From positions 3,597,001 to 3,661,000 of the forward strand of contig NZ_CP147247.1 of assembly GCF_002140975.2 (NCBI RefSeq): 64,000 bases of DNA, given 5' to 3'. Below the pieces are notes generated by a model that did not search any database, was not told the DNA's origin, and worked only from the letters and a program-made list of their open reading frames with translations. The position numbers and the translations under genes were made by a program. Below, in pieces: positions 55,085-62,357 of this stretch (within the stretch, counting starts at the first letter, position 1; each line of letters starts with the position of its first letter). Origin of the DNA: Enterococcus sp. 9E7_DIV0242. GTDB taxonomy: Bacteria > Bacillota > Bacilli > Lactobacillales > Enterococcaceae.

Positions 55085-57790
55085 ATGAAGAATAAGACGT
55101 ATCTAAAAGCAAGCTTCCGCGAAATATGGCAGTCAAGAGGTCGCTTTATTGCGATTATTTTGATCATTCTTCTAGGGACCTTGTTGTATGTTGGTGTCAA
55201 AACAACAGGACCGGTTTTGAATTCATCTGGCAGCGACTATTTAGAAAAACAACAGCTAGCGGATATGCAGATCATTTCTACAGGTGGTCTGACAGAAAAA
55301 GATGAGTCATTATTGGAAGAAATCCCAGATACGATTGTTGAATCAGGCTATCAGTTCTTTTATGCAGATGAGGAAAAAGGAGAAGTTGTCCACGTTTTTT
55401 CTTATGATGAAGTACAAAAGCAAAATCAGTTGGTTCTTGAAAAGGGACAGCTTCCTAAAAAGGAAAGCGAATTGGTCTTGGATGCCGCTGCTGAAACGCT
55501 AGGTTATCAGATAGGTGATACGTACACAATTGATGATCCGGATCAGCTGGACAAAAAGGAATACACTATCGTTGGTTTTGTGAACTCACCGATTTTTATC
55601 AGTAATAAAGACCGTGGCATGACAAATGTGGGGGATGGCAATGTAGATTATTTTGCCTATGTTCCTGTAAACAACTTTACTTCAGATGTCTTTGGTGTTC
55701 TGTATGTGACTTTTGAAAATGTCAAAGGATTGAATACCTATGGTTCTGAGTATAAAGAGTTGATGCAGAAAAATCAGGAGTTGGTAGAAGAGAAATTTAA
55801 GGCGCGTCCAAAGCAACGACTAGAAGAGCTGAGAAGCATGATCGAGGAAGAAATTGCTCCGGCGAAAAAAGAGATTGCAGATGGTCAAACGCAAATTTCT
55901 GATGCTGAGGAGCAATTGACTACTGCACAGACGGAATTAGACCAGCAAAAACAATTACTGGCACAGCTGCCGGAAGTTCAAGCTGCTGCAGCTTTAGAGC
56001 AATTAAATGAAGCACAGGCAACCCTTGATGAAAACAAAAAGGAATTGGCTGATCAAAAGTCAGCGCTGAGCGATGCACAAACTGAAATCAGTGATGCTGA
56101 AAAAGAAATGGCTGATTTGAAAACACCAACTTATCTCTTCAATCAGCGAACAGAAAATATTGGCTTCCAGGATTACGGCGATCTTTCTGATCGAATTGCG
56201 GCAATTGCCAATGTGTTTCCAGTCTTCTTTTTCTTCATTGCTGCGTTGATCACTTTTACTACGATGACACGAATGGTAGAGGAAAACCGTAAAGAGATCG
56301 GGACACTGAAAGCATTAGGATATAGTCGTTACGAGATTTCTCAGAAATATGTCATTTATGCCGTACTGGCGGCTGTTATCGGCGTCGCTCTTGGTGTGGT
56401 CATTGGGACAAACACGATTCCAAGAATTGTGTTTGACCTTTCGAGTGATCAATACAATTTCCAAAAAGTCAGTGTGTTCTATGAATGGCAACCGATTATT
56501 CAAGCAGGACTGGCGTTTCTGTTTGCCACATTAGGCTCAGTGATCATTGTGTTGATAAAAGAGTTGACAGAAAAACCATCCGCACTTTTACAGCCGAAAG
56601 CGCCCAAGCCCGGCAAGCGAATTTTCTTGGAATATATCACACCATTATGGTCAAGAATGAGCTTCAATCAGAAGGTCAGCTACCGCAATTTGTTCCGCTA
56701 TAAATCGCGGATGATCATGGCGATCATCGGGATTGCTGGTTGTACAGGACTGATGGTGGCGGGATTTGGGATTAAGAACTCACTTGAGGCAGTGACAGAT
56801 AAGCAATTTGGTCCGATCATCGATTATCAGGCAGTCGTTACTTTAGATGAGGGGACATTTGAACAGACAGAAGCGATTCTTGAAAAGGATACGAAGATAA
56901 ACAGCATTTTACCAGTTATCAATGAAGTATTGGAACTGAAAAAGGCAGGACAGGCAACGCAAAGCGTGACGTTGACTGTTCCGGAAGAAGTGTCTGATTT
57001 TTCTTCTTATCTTCATTTGACTACAAGCGCCGGTAAGCCAATTAAGCTAACAGATAAAGGAGTAGTTATTTCTGAAAAATTGGCAGCGTTGTTTGATATA
57101 GAAGTTGGCGACACGCTGACCTTCTATGATGAAGATCAAAATGAGCTGGAGATGCTCGTTCAAGCAATCGCTCAAAACTACCTTGGGCATTTTGCCTATG
57201 TCACCCCAGAGTATTATGAAGAAGTGACTGGGCGCGACTATCAGAATAATTCATTCCTGCTTAAAACAGATTCGATGACCACCAAAGAAGAAAATAAATT
57301 AGCAGAGCAGCTCCTGGCAACCGATGAAGTGAAGAACACTAGCTTTTTATCATCTCAAATCGAGACACAGAGAGGGATGATCAACAATCTTGATCCAGTT
57401 GTTCTAATCTTTGTTGTTCTCTCTGGTTTATTGGCTTTCGTTGTATTGTATAATCTGACCAATATCAATATTTCTGAACGAGTGAGAGAGCTTTCTACAA
57501 TCAAGGTTCTTGGTTTCTTCGACAAAGAGGTGACGATGTACATCATTCGTGAGAATATCATTTTCACATTGCTGGGAATCATTGTGGGTTATGGGATTGG
57601 GTATATCTTAACAGGATTTATCATCCGTCAGGCATCGATGGAAAGTATTATTTTCCCACTAGTCATTCATTGGCCGGCCTATGTGATCTCCGCAGTACTA
57701 ACGATTACTTTTACAATTATTGTGATGCTCGTTACTCATTTCAAATTAAAACATATTGACATGATTGATTCGCTGAAGGCGAATGAGTAA
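55085..57790 (+). CDS. Large FtsX-domain ABC permease with extracellular coiled coil
   Basis: 901 residues. One N-terminal membrane helix (about 18-38), a MacB-like extracellular domain, then a coiled coil at about 255-350 (KKEIADGQTQISDAEEQL and similar heptads). A first FtsX block of three helices is at about 375-495, a second extracellular domain at about 545-765, and a final FtsX block at about 770-895. The double-FtsX plan with a long coiled coil suits export or resistance to peptides/lipids across the Gram-positive envelope. Substrate unknown. Confidence 0.9.
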   Translation: MKNKTYLKASFREIWQSRGRFIAIILIILLGTLLYVGVKTTGPVLNSSGSDYLEKQQLADMQIISTGGLTEKDESLLEEIPDTIVESGYQFFYADEEKGEVVHVFSYDEVQKQNQLVLEKGQLPKKESELVLDAAAETLGYQIGDTYTIDDPDQLDKKEYTIVGFVNSPIFISNKDRGMTNVGDGNVDYFAYVPVNNFTSDVFGVLYVTFENVKGLNTYGSEYKELMQKNQELVEEKFKARPKQRLEELRSMIEEEIAPAKKEIADGQTQISDAEEQLTTAQTELDQQKQLLAQLPEVQAAAALEQLNEAQATLDENKKELADQKSALSDAQTEISDAEKEMADLKTPTYLFNQRTENIGFQDYGDLSDRIAAIANVFPVFFFFIAALITFTTMTRMVEENRKEIGTLKALGYSRYEISQKYVIYAVLAAVIGVALGVVIGTNTIPRIVFDLSSDQYNFQKVSVFYEWQPIIQAGLAFLFATLGSVIIVLIKELTEKPSALLQPKAPKPGKRIFLEYITPLWSRMSFNQKVSYRNLFRYKSRMIMAIIGIAGCTGLMVAGFGIKNSLEAVTDKQFGPIIDYQAVVTLDEGTFEQTEAILEKDTKINSILPVINEVLELKKAGQATQSVTLTVPEEVSDFSSYLHLTTSAGKPIKLTDKGVVISEKLAALFDIEVGDTLTFYDEDQNELEMLVQAIAQNYLGHFAYVTPEYYEEVTGRDYQNNSFLLKTDSMTTKEENKLAEQLLATDEVKNTSFLSSQIETQRGMINNLDPVVLIFVVLSGLLAFVVLYNLTNINISERVRELSTIKVLGFFDKEVTMYIIRENIIFTLLGIIVGYGIGYILTGFIIRQASMESIIFPLVIHWPAYVISAVLTITFTIIVMLVTHFKLKHIDMIDSLKANE

Positions 57791-57812
57791 TAGTGTAACT
57801 AAAAAATAATGA

Positions 57813-57866
57813 GAAGAACCCTTCACTTTGACACGATAAAAAGGTCAAAATGAAGGGTTCTATTGT
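57813..57866. terminator. Terminator after the FtsX permease gene
   Basis: AGAACCCTTCA pairs with TGAAGGGTTCT; inner CTTTGAC/GTCAAAA extends the stem. It lies between convergent genes. Confidence 0.82.
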
Positions 57867-57930
57867 TTCAAATAATTTTTGCTTAAGCCTGAGTAACATA
57901 GCAAATGATGAGCAGTTGTGTCTGTTCGTG

Positions 57931-58617
57931 TTAAAACAACGCTAGCAAAATCAAAAGCAACGTAGTGACACTCGTGATCGCAATCATCCATTGTTCATCT
58001 CTCAAGGTACTTTGATAAGGACTTTCTTCGGCTCTGGCATCAACAACAGGTACTGTTGGGTAGGTGCTAGTCAGTAATTTTCTATAGGCTGCAGCTGCAG
58101 GTGTTAAAGCAACAGTGGTATTGATTGTTTTTGCTTCTAATTTTTTCTTGAGCTCATCAAGAGATATGACCTCCCAATAAATTGTTGGGTATTTTCGCAT
58201 TAATTTGCGAAGGTCTTCATAGGTGTAAGGTGGACGATCGTCGTTAATAGGCATATCCTTGACTGCGATGGCCGGAGCTTCTGCCAGTACATAACCTGTG
58301 CTCATATTGAAAACAAAACCTGGTGGAGCCATTGATTTCGCAAATTGCTCTGAAGGGACATCTATCAGCTGAATCGTTGGCTGCCATTCTTGAAGCTGCT
58401 TTAAGAATTTTTTCGTCAGAGCAGTTACCGCAATTGCTTGATATTCTTGAATCGTCTCTTCTGTCAGTTCAAAAAATGCTTTTTTCTCCCAAGTAAATTC
58501 ACTGTATTCCAACAGCAAATAATTTCTCAAACGCGGCAGATAGTTTTCGTCCCGCAAGGTATACTGAATCGTATTGTTTTGCTGGATTGACATGGTCAAT
58601 ATAATTCCCTTTTTCAT
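57931..58617 (-). CDS. Hypothetical C-terminally membrane-anchored protein
   Basis: About 228 residues, one hydrophobic helix at the very C-terminus (MIAITSVTTLLLILLALF). The soluble part is a mixed domain with two sub-lobes (QYTLRDENYLPRLRNYLLLEYSEF; PAIAVKDMPINDDRPPYTYEDLRKLM). No signal peptide. ATG at 58617 is chosen because GGAG lies upstream; an ATG eight codons later is possible. It lies just downstream of the XRE membrane regulator gene on the same strand, probably in one transcript. Family not recognised. Confidence 0.6.
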   Translation of the reverse strand: MKKGIILTMSIQQNNTIQYTLRDENYLPRLRNYLLLEYSEFTWEKKAFFELTEETIQEYQAIAVTALTKKFLKQLQEWQPTIQLIDVPSEQFAKSMAPPGFVFNMSTGYVLAEAPAIAVKDMPINDDRPPYTYEDLRKLMRKYPTIYWEVISLDELKKKLEAKTINTTVALTPAAAAYRKLLTSTYPTVPVVDARAEESPYQSTLRDEQWMIAITSVTTLLLILLALF

Positions 58618-58645
58618 AGTAGAAGTATTCTCCTTTCCAACTATA

Positions 58646-59161
58646 TTAGCGCTGAATAATTGCATCTTGAAGAATGAAACCGACAATGATCAATACGAGA
58701 AAGCCCAAGCACAAATAGACACCTGGATCAGCCATGTTCTCTCCTTGACTGTAAATATTTGATAGTCGGTTTGTTTTCTTCAAGGAAATCGCCGTGATCA
58801 GAAATCCGCCGAGTGCGTAAAAAATCATAAAGCTGATTTTTTCTTCTCTTAAGATAATTTGTAATACGATTGATAGCAACGACCAATAAAATAACAGAAA
58901 GGCAAATTTTCTGGTTGGAGCTGGTTTCGGATTAGGGGGGATCGGTGGCGTAATCATAGGTACTGATTCTCCTTTCAGTAATTCATCCAGTGTTGTTTTA
59001 TACAGTTCACTAAGCATGATCAGATTCTCAAGATCAGGCTGATTTTTGTCATTCTCCCAACCGGAAATGGTTTGGCGACTGACATAGATTTTTTCCGCCA
59101 GCTGTTCTTGTGTCAGGTGATGCTCCAAACGTTTTTCTTTTAAGTTATTCCCAATAGTCAT
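58646..59161 (-). CDS. XRE-type HTH regulator with C-terminal membrane helices
   Basis: 171 residues. The helix-turn-helix at about 5-60 (LKEKRLEHHLTQEQLAEKIYVSRQTISGWENDKNQPD) is followed by a Pro-rich linker (TPPIPPNPKPAPT), two closely spaced membrane helices (about 85-128) and a third (about 148-168). A membrane-tethered DNA-binding protein of this type may sense envelope state. GGAAAGAGG precedes the ATG. It is the first gene left of the recombinase element, and a promoter inside that element currently points toward it. Confidence 0.8.
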   Translation of the reverse strand: MTIGNNLKEKRLEHHLTQEQLAEKIYVSRQTISGWENDKNQPDLENLIMLSELYKTTLDELLKGESVPMITPPIPPNPKPAPTRKFAFLLFYWSLLSIVLQIILREEKISFMIFYALGGFLITAISLKKTNRLSNIYSQGENMADPGVYLCLGFLVLIIVGFILQDAIIQR

Positions 59162-59844
59162 CCTCTTTCCTCCTTGCCCTCAGTATACTAAATCTCGTTT
59201 CCGATGTCGTGAAAATGCAAAAGAATTATAGGTAAAAGCTGTTTGACATGCTGATAAATCAACGTTTTATAGAATTTAAAGATGATATAGACTATTTTCT
59301 GCTATCACAATAAATTGATTTCTTATAGCCAATTTCTATGGAAAAGAACAAACTTAGTGTCAAAGGTTGAATGGATCATTTTTTTTGAAATAAAAAAAGA
59401 GCTGGATAATAGTATACCTCAGACCCGATTGCTATCTATTTACTTCAATTAAAGAACATACTTGTTGATAATATGAAAAATAAATCGAAAATATATTAAA
59501 TATTAAAAATATCTCATAATGTAATTAATTATACAAAAATAAAAATATAATTATATGATTCTCTATGATACACTCATATGCGATTGCTGTAGCAGAATGA
59601 TGAATTAGAAAACACATGATCGAATGAGCTTCTTGCAATTTAGCGGATGGTGAGAACAGACTGTTTATTAAAGGATTGTCAAAAAGGGGAGGGGTATTAG
59701 TAGAAAAAAAAGCTGCTGAAAGTGACAATAAGCCAGATTCAGAAGTCTTCCATGATAATAAGCATAATGAATATTTAAGTTATAGTTATATCCCATATAT
59801 AGGATGAGAAGTTCCTAATCATAAAAAAATAATACGCTATATAG
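59162..59844. other. AT-rich region left of the invertible segment with an ORF remnant
   Basis: No intact gene. On the plus strand an open stretch at about 59640-59808 lacks an initiation codon in good context. It encodes LADGENRLFIKG, then VLVEKKAAESDNKPDSE, ending in SYSYIPYIG and a stop at 59806-59808. It looks like the 3' end of a lost gene or a decayed small ORF. The remainder (59162-59620) is A/T-rich with no clear repeats. Confidence 0.35.
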
Positions 59845-59872
59845 TTTCTTGTAACTCAGCATTACAAGAAAA
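59845..59872 (+). repeat. Left inverted repeat / recombinase core site
   Basis: Arms TTTCTTGTAA (59845-59854) and TTACAAGAAA (59862-59871) are mutual complements around the asymmetric 7-bp spacer CTCAGCA (59855-59861). This is the layout of a tyrosine recombinase core site with a 7-bp overlap region. Confidence 0.8.
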
Positions 59873-59929
59873 CAAAAAAAGTTTTTTCTGCGATATATCC
59901 AAAGTATAATTCATAATTATTTAAGAGTC

Positions 59930-59957
59930 TATATAATAAATGATGAATATTTATCAA
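59930..59957 (-). promoter_or_regulatory. Candidate outward promoter inside the invertible segment
   Basis: On the minus strand TTGATA (59952-59957), a 16-bp spacer and TATATA (59930-59935) form a plausible promoter. It now reads out across the left repeat; after inversion it would read out across the right repeat toward the regulator gene at 61392. A/T-rich context lowers confidence. Confidence 0.4.
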
Positions 59958-60051
59958 TTTTTTGGTTTTTTCGCAAAAAAAATGAGAAAATTTTTCTATT
60001 TTTTACTTATTGTCAGGTTATTTCGAGATATTTGATTTCTTGACAATGGAT

Positions 60052-60074
60052 AAGTCGTCAAATAAGTCGTCAAA
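60052..60074 (+). repeat. Two direct repeats, candidate arm-type recombinase sites
   Basis: AAGTCGTCAAA occurs at 60052-60062 and again at 60064-60074, a 12-bp period. Related CGTCA repeats with the same period lie at the other end of the segment (61211-61243). Confidence 0.65.
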
Positions 60075-60087
60075 CAGGGGTGCAAGT

Positions 60088-61200
60088 ATGAGCAAAAGAG
60101 GAGAAAATATTTATAGAAGAAAAGACGGAAGATGGGAAGGACGGTACAAAAAATCAAGAAATAGGGAAGGTCATATTATCTATGGTTACATATATGGAAA
60201 GAAATACAATGAAGTTCGGAAAAAGCTCTTGGAAAGAAAGGTATATTATCCGGAGCAGACAGGGGATATTTTTGCCGGTTCTCTCTCCGAATGGCTTGAT
60301 CATTGGCTTTATGTTGCCATCAAAAACAAGGTTAAGTTATCGACCTGGACAAGCTATGAATCAAAGATTAGAAACCATATCAATCCCTTTTTAGGTAAAA
60401 TAAAGCTTCAATTAATAGAAAGAAGACATATAAGTACCTTTTTGCAGGAGTTGTCAACACGCCAATATTCTGAAAATACCATAAAAAATATTTTTACTAT
60501 ACTCAGCAGTAGCTTGAATTATGCTGTTGAAAATGGTTGCTTGATAAAAAATCCATGTAAAGGATTATCGCTTTCTTCCCGAGGAAAGCGGAGAGATATC
60601 CGAGCGTTGTCCATGGAACAGCAGAAAAAGATAGAGGCATTGGCATTTAAAGAAAATGATTGCTCGGCTGTGATTATCAGCTTAGCTACAGGAATGAGAA
60701 TTGGAGAAATAAGCGCATTAAAGTGGACTGATATTGATTTTGAGTATGAGATCATCAATGTAAACCATACGCTACAAAGAATTCCGGACCCAAACAATCG
60801 AGGGCAAACAAAGGTTATTATCGGTAGTCCTAAAACAAAAAGTTCACTTCGGAAAATACCTTTAGCAAAAAACTTGAAAAAGTATTTACTTGAAAGAAAG
60901 AAATTTAGTGACTCAGACTATGTGGTATGCAGCAATCATCGGTTTGCAGAACCTAGGGTCATTAATTATCGTTTAAAAAAATTAATAGAAAAGACAGGAA
61001 TGGAGTCCTTTCATTTTCATACATTGAGGCATACGTTTGCTACTAGATGCATAGAAAACAATATAGATGTCTCATCATTGAGTCGATTGCTTGGTCATAC
61101 ATCAGTAAAATTGACTTTAGATACTTATACAGATTCCTTATGGAAAAAAAGAAAAGAAGCAATGGAAACAATCGATAGTTTACAATTCAAGCAGCTATAA
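60088..61200 (+). CDS. Tyrosine site-specific recombinase (phage-integrase family)
   Basis: About 370 residues. N-terminal arm-type DNA-binding domain (RGENIYRRKDGRWEGRY, about 4-55), a core-binding SAM-like domain (about 65-160) and a catalytic domain. Catalytic residues are visible: Arg in GMRIGEISALKW (about 204), Lys around PKTKSSLRKIPL, HTLRHTFAT (His and Arg), LLGHTS (His) and Tyr in LDTYTDS. ATG at 60088 follows AGGGGTG; the frame is open from 60010. It is the only gene between the inverted repeats and presumably acts on them. Confidence 0.93.
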   Translation: MSKRGENIYRRKDGRWEGRYKKSRNREGHIIYGYIYGKKYNEVRKKLLERKVYYPEQTGDIFAGSLSEWLDHWLYVAIKNKVKLSTWTSYESKIRNHINPFLGKIKLQLIERRHISTFLQELSTRQYSENTIKNIFTILSSSLNYAVENGCLIKNPCKGLSLSSRGKRRDIRALSMEQQKKIEALAFKENDCSAVIISLATGMRIGEISALKWTDIDFEYEIINVNHTLQRIPDPNNRGQTKVIIGSPKTKSSLRKIPLAKNLKKYLLERKKFSDSDYVVCSNHRFAEPRVINYRLKKLIEKTGMESFHFHTLRHTFATRCIENNIDVSSLSRLLGHTSVKLTLDTYTDSLWKKRKEAMETIDSLQFKQL

Positions 61201-61210
61201 AGAAAATTTC

Positions 61211-61243
61211 AAGCCGTCAAAAAAATCGTCAGCCAATACGTCA
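61211..61243 (+). repeat. Three direct repeats, candidate arm-type recombinase sites
   Basis: AAGCCGTCA (61211), AAATCGTCA (61223) and AATACGTCA (61235) follow one another at exact 12-bp steps just after the recombinase stop codon. They share CGTCA with the pair at 60052-60074 and have the same orientation. Confidence 0.65.
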
Positions 61244-61246
61244 TCT

Positions 61247-61276
61247 CGCTATCTCATTATGAGGTAGCGGTTTTTT
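61247..61276 (+). terminator. Terminator after the recombinase gene
   Basis: CGCTATCTC (61247-61255) pairs with GAGGTAGCG (61261-61269, one G-U), and six T follow, running into the right inverted repeat. Confidence 0.82.
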
Positions 61277-61300
61277 CTTGTAATGCTGAGTTACAAGAAA
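61273..61300 (-). repeat. Right inverted repeat / recombinase core site
   Basis: Exact reverse complement of 59845-59872. Arms 61274-61283 and 61291-61300 flank spacer TGCTGAG (61284-61290), which is CTCAGCA on the other strand. The two sites thus face each other in inverted orientation. Confidence 0.8.
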
Positions 61301-61391
61301 AAATTTTTTAATAGTCTATCTTTCTAATAATAAATCAATTGCAAAAAAAATAAAATTATATTGATCGTATAGGTAAAAAGGAGGATTTGAG

Positions 61392-62087
61392 ATGTACAAC
61401 ATAGGTGTTAACCAAGTAACGGAAGAGTTTGAGCATACATACATAGAAGATTTAGATAAGGCTAAATGTCACCTAGTTCAAGTGGATGCAGAAAACATAG
61501 AGACAATGATCAAGGACTTAGATGGTGTCTTTCTAAAAGAAGATGCCAATCAAAATATCGGAAAAATCTGCGGTTTAATTATGAAGATCAAAGAGAGGTC
61601 CAACTCCCTTATATGGGTACTGTCGGAAGGACCTTCTTCTATTCAAAAAAAAGTTTATCTCGAATTAGGAGCAGATGGGGCTTTTACAGTGGAAGATGAA
61701 CCGGAGGTAATAAACCTCATAATAAAGAATTCACTAAATAGATATCGAAAAGTAAAAAAGGAAAAGAAAATGACTACTAGCTTTGATTGTGTACCGGGAA
61801 TCGAACTAAACTTGGATACGCTAAGTGTGAAATTTGAAGGATGTTCAGAGGATATATCACTGACCAGACTAGAGTTTAAATTGATGCAGCTGCTTTATGA
61901 AAACTATCAAAAAGGTGTTTCTTATCAACGGATTTATGAATATATGTGGGGATGTCCATACAACGATAATAAGTATAAAGTAGCAAATTTAATTTTTCAT
62001 CTCAGAGCCAAGTTTGAGAAGGTAGGCATAAATCCAATGCTTATCCGAACTGTTCGATCACAAGGCTATATGCTGTCTAATTTGTAA
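61392..62087 (+). CDS. Winged-helix regulator with degenerate receiver domain
   Basis: 231 residues. The C-terminal ~95 residues are an OmpR/PhoB winged helix (SLTRLEFKLMQLLYEN, YQRIYEYMWG, IRTVRSQGYML). The N-terminal ~120 residues follow a receiver fold, but the phosphoacceptor region reads LDGVFLKED with no Asp in the usual place, and the conserved Lys region reads GADGAFTVED. Phosphorylation is therefore unlikely and no kinase gene is near. AAAAAGGAGG precedes the ATG. It lies 91 bp outside the right inverted repeat and just before the lectin-type surface gene, its probable target. Confidence 0.85.
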   Translation: MYNIGVNQVTEEFEHTYIEDLDKAKCHLVQVDAENIETMIKDLDGVFLKEDANQNIGKICGLIMKIKERSNSLIWVLSEGPSSIQKKVYLELGADGAFTVEDEPEVINLIIKNSLNRYRKVKKEKKMTTSFDCVPGIELNLDTLSVKFEGCSEDISLTRLEFKLMQLLYENYQKGVSYQRIYEYMWGCPYNDNKYKVANLIFHLRAKFEKVGINPMLIRTVRSQGYMLSNL

Positions 62088-62357
62088 ACAACCAAAAATG
62101 AAAAGGGATTTTGTTTTTATCCGCAACTAATTGGATTGATTAAGCCAGTTGATAGTCGAAGCTTCTCTTGGATAAAAAGGAGAGAGAATCGCTATTCGCA
62201 TGCTATAGATGCTCTGCGTATAGGGAACAGGTGGGGGAACAACCGGAGTTATCTGTTTTCTATTTGAAGGGGGGGATGCAGGTTTAATAAAGACAAGGGG
62301 ATTTGTTGTCAGAGAGGATTCTCTTGTACACCAATAAAAAAGAAAGGAGGTAAAAAT
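62088..62357 (+). other. Long leader between regulator and surface-protein genes
   Basis: The 270 bases have no ORF with a good ribosome site beyond a few codons. A hairpin pairs CTATTCGCA with TGCGTATAG at about 62192-62223 (one mismatch). G-rich runs at 62232-62242 and 62266-62278 are unusual in this AT-rich setting. No strong terminator separates the genes, so readthrough is possible. Confidence 0.4.

Larger units (their letters stand above)
59845..61300. mobile_element. Putative invertible DNA segment carrying its own recombinase
   Basis: The 1,456-bp segment is bounded by a perfect 28-bp inverted repeat (59845-59872 and 61273-61300). It contains one gene, a tyrosine recombinase, its terminator, and two clusters of 12-bp-period direct repeats. 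Inverted core sites predict inversion rather than excision. No direct-repeat attachment sites or other mobile-element genes are seen. Confidence 0.7.

Noticed and set aside
60010..61200. Integrase as the end of a prophage or integrative conjugative element
   Set aside because: No excisionase, structural, relaxase or replication genes are nearby, the flanking core sites are inverted rather than direct, and host-type genes continue on both sides.
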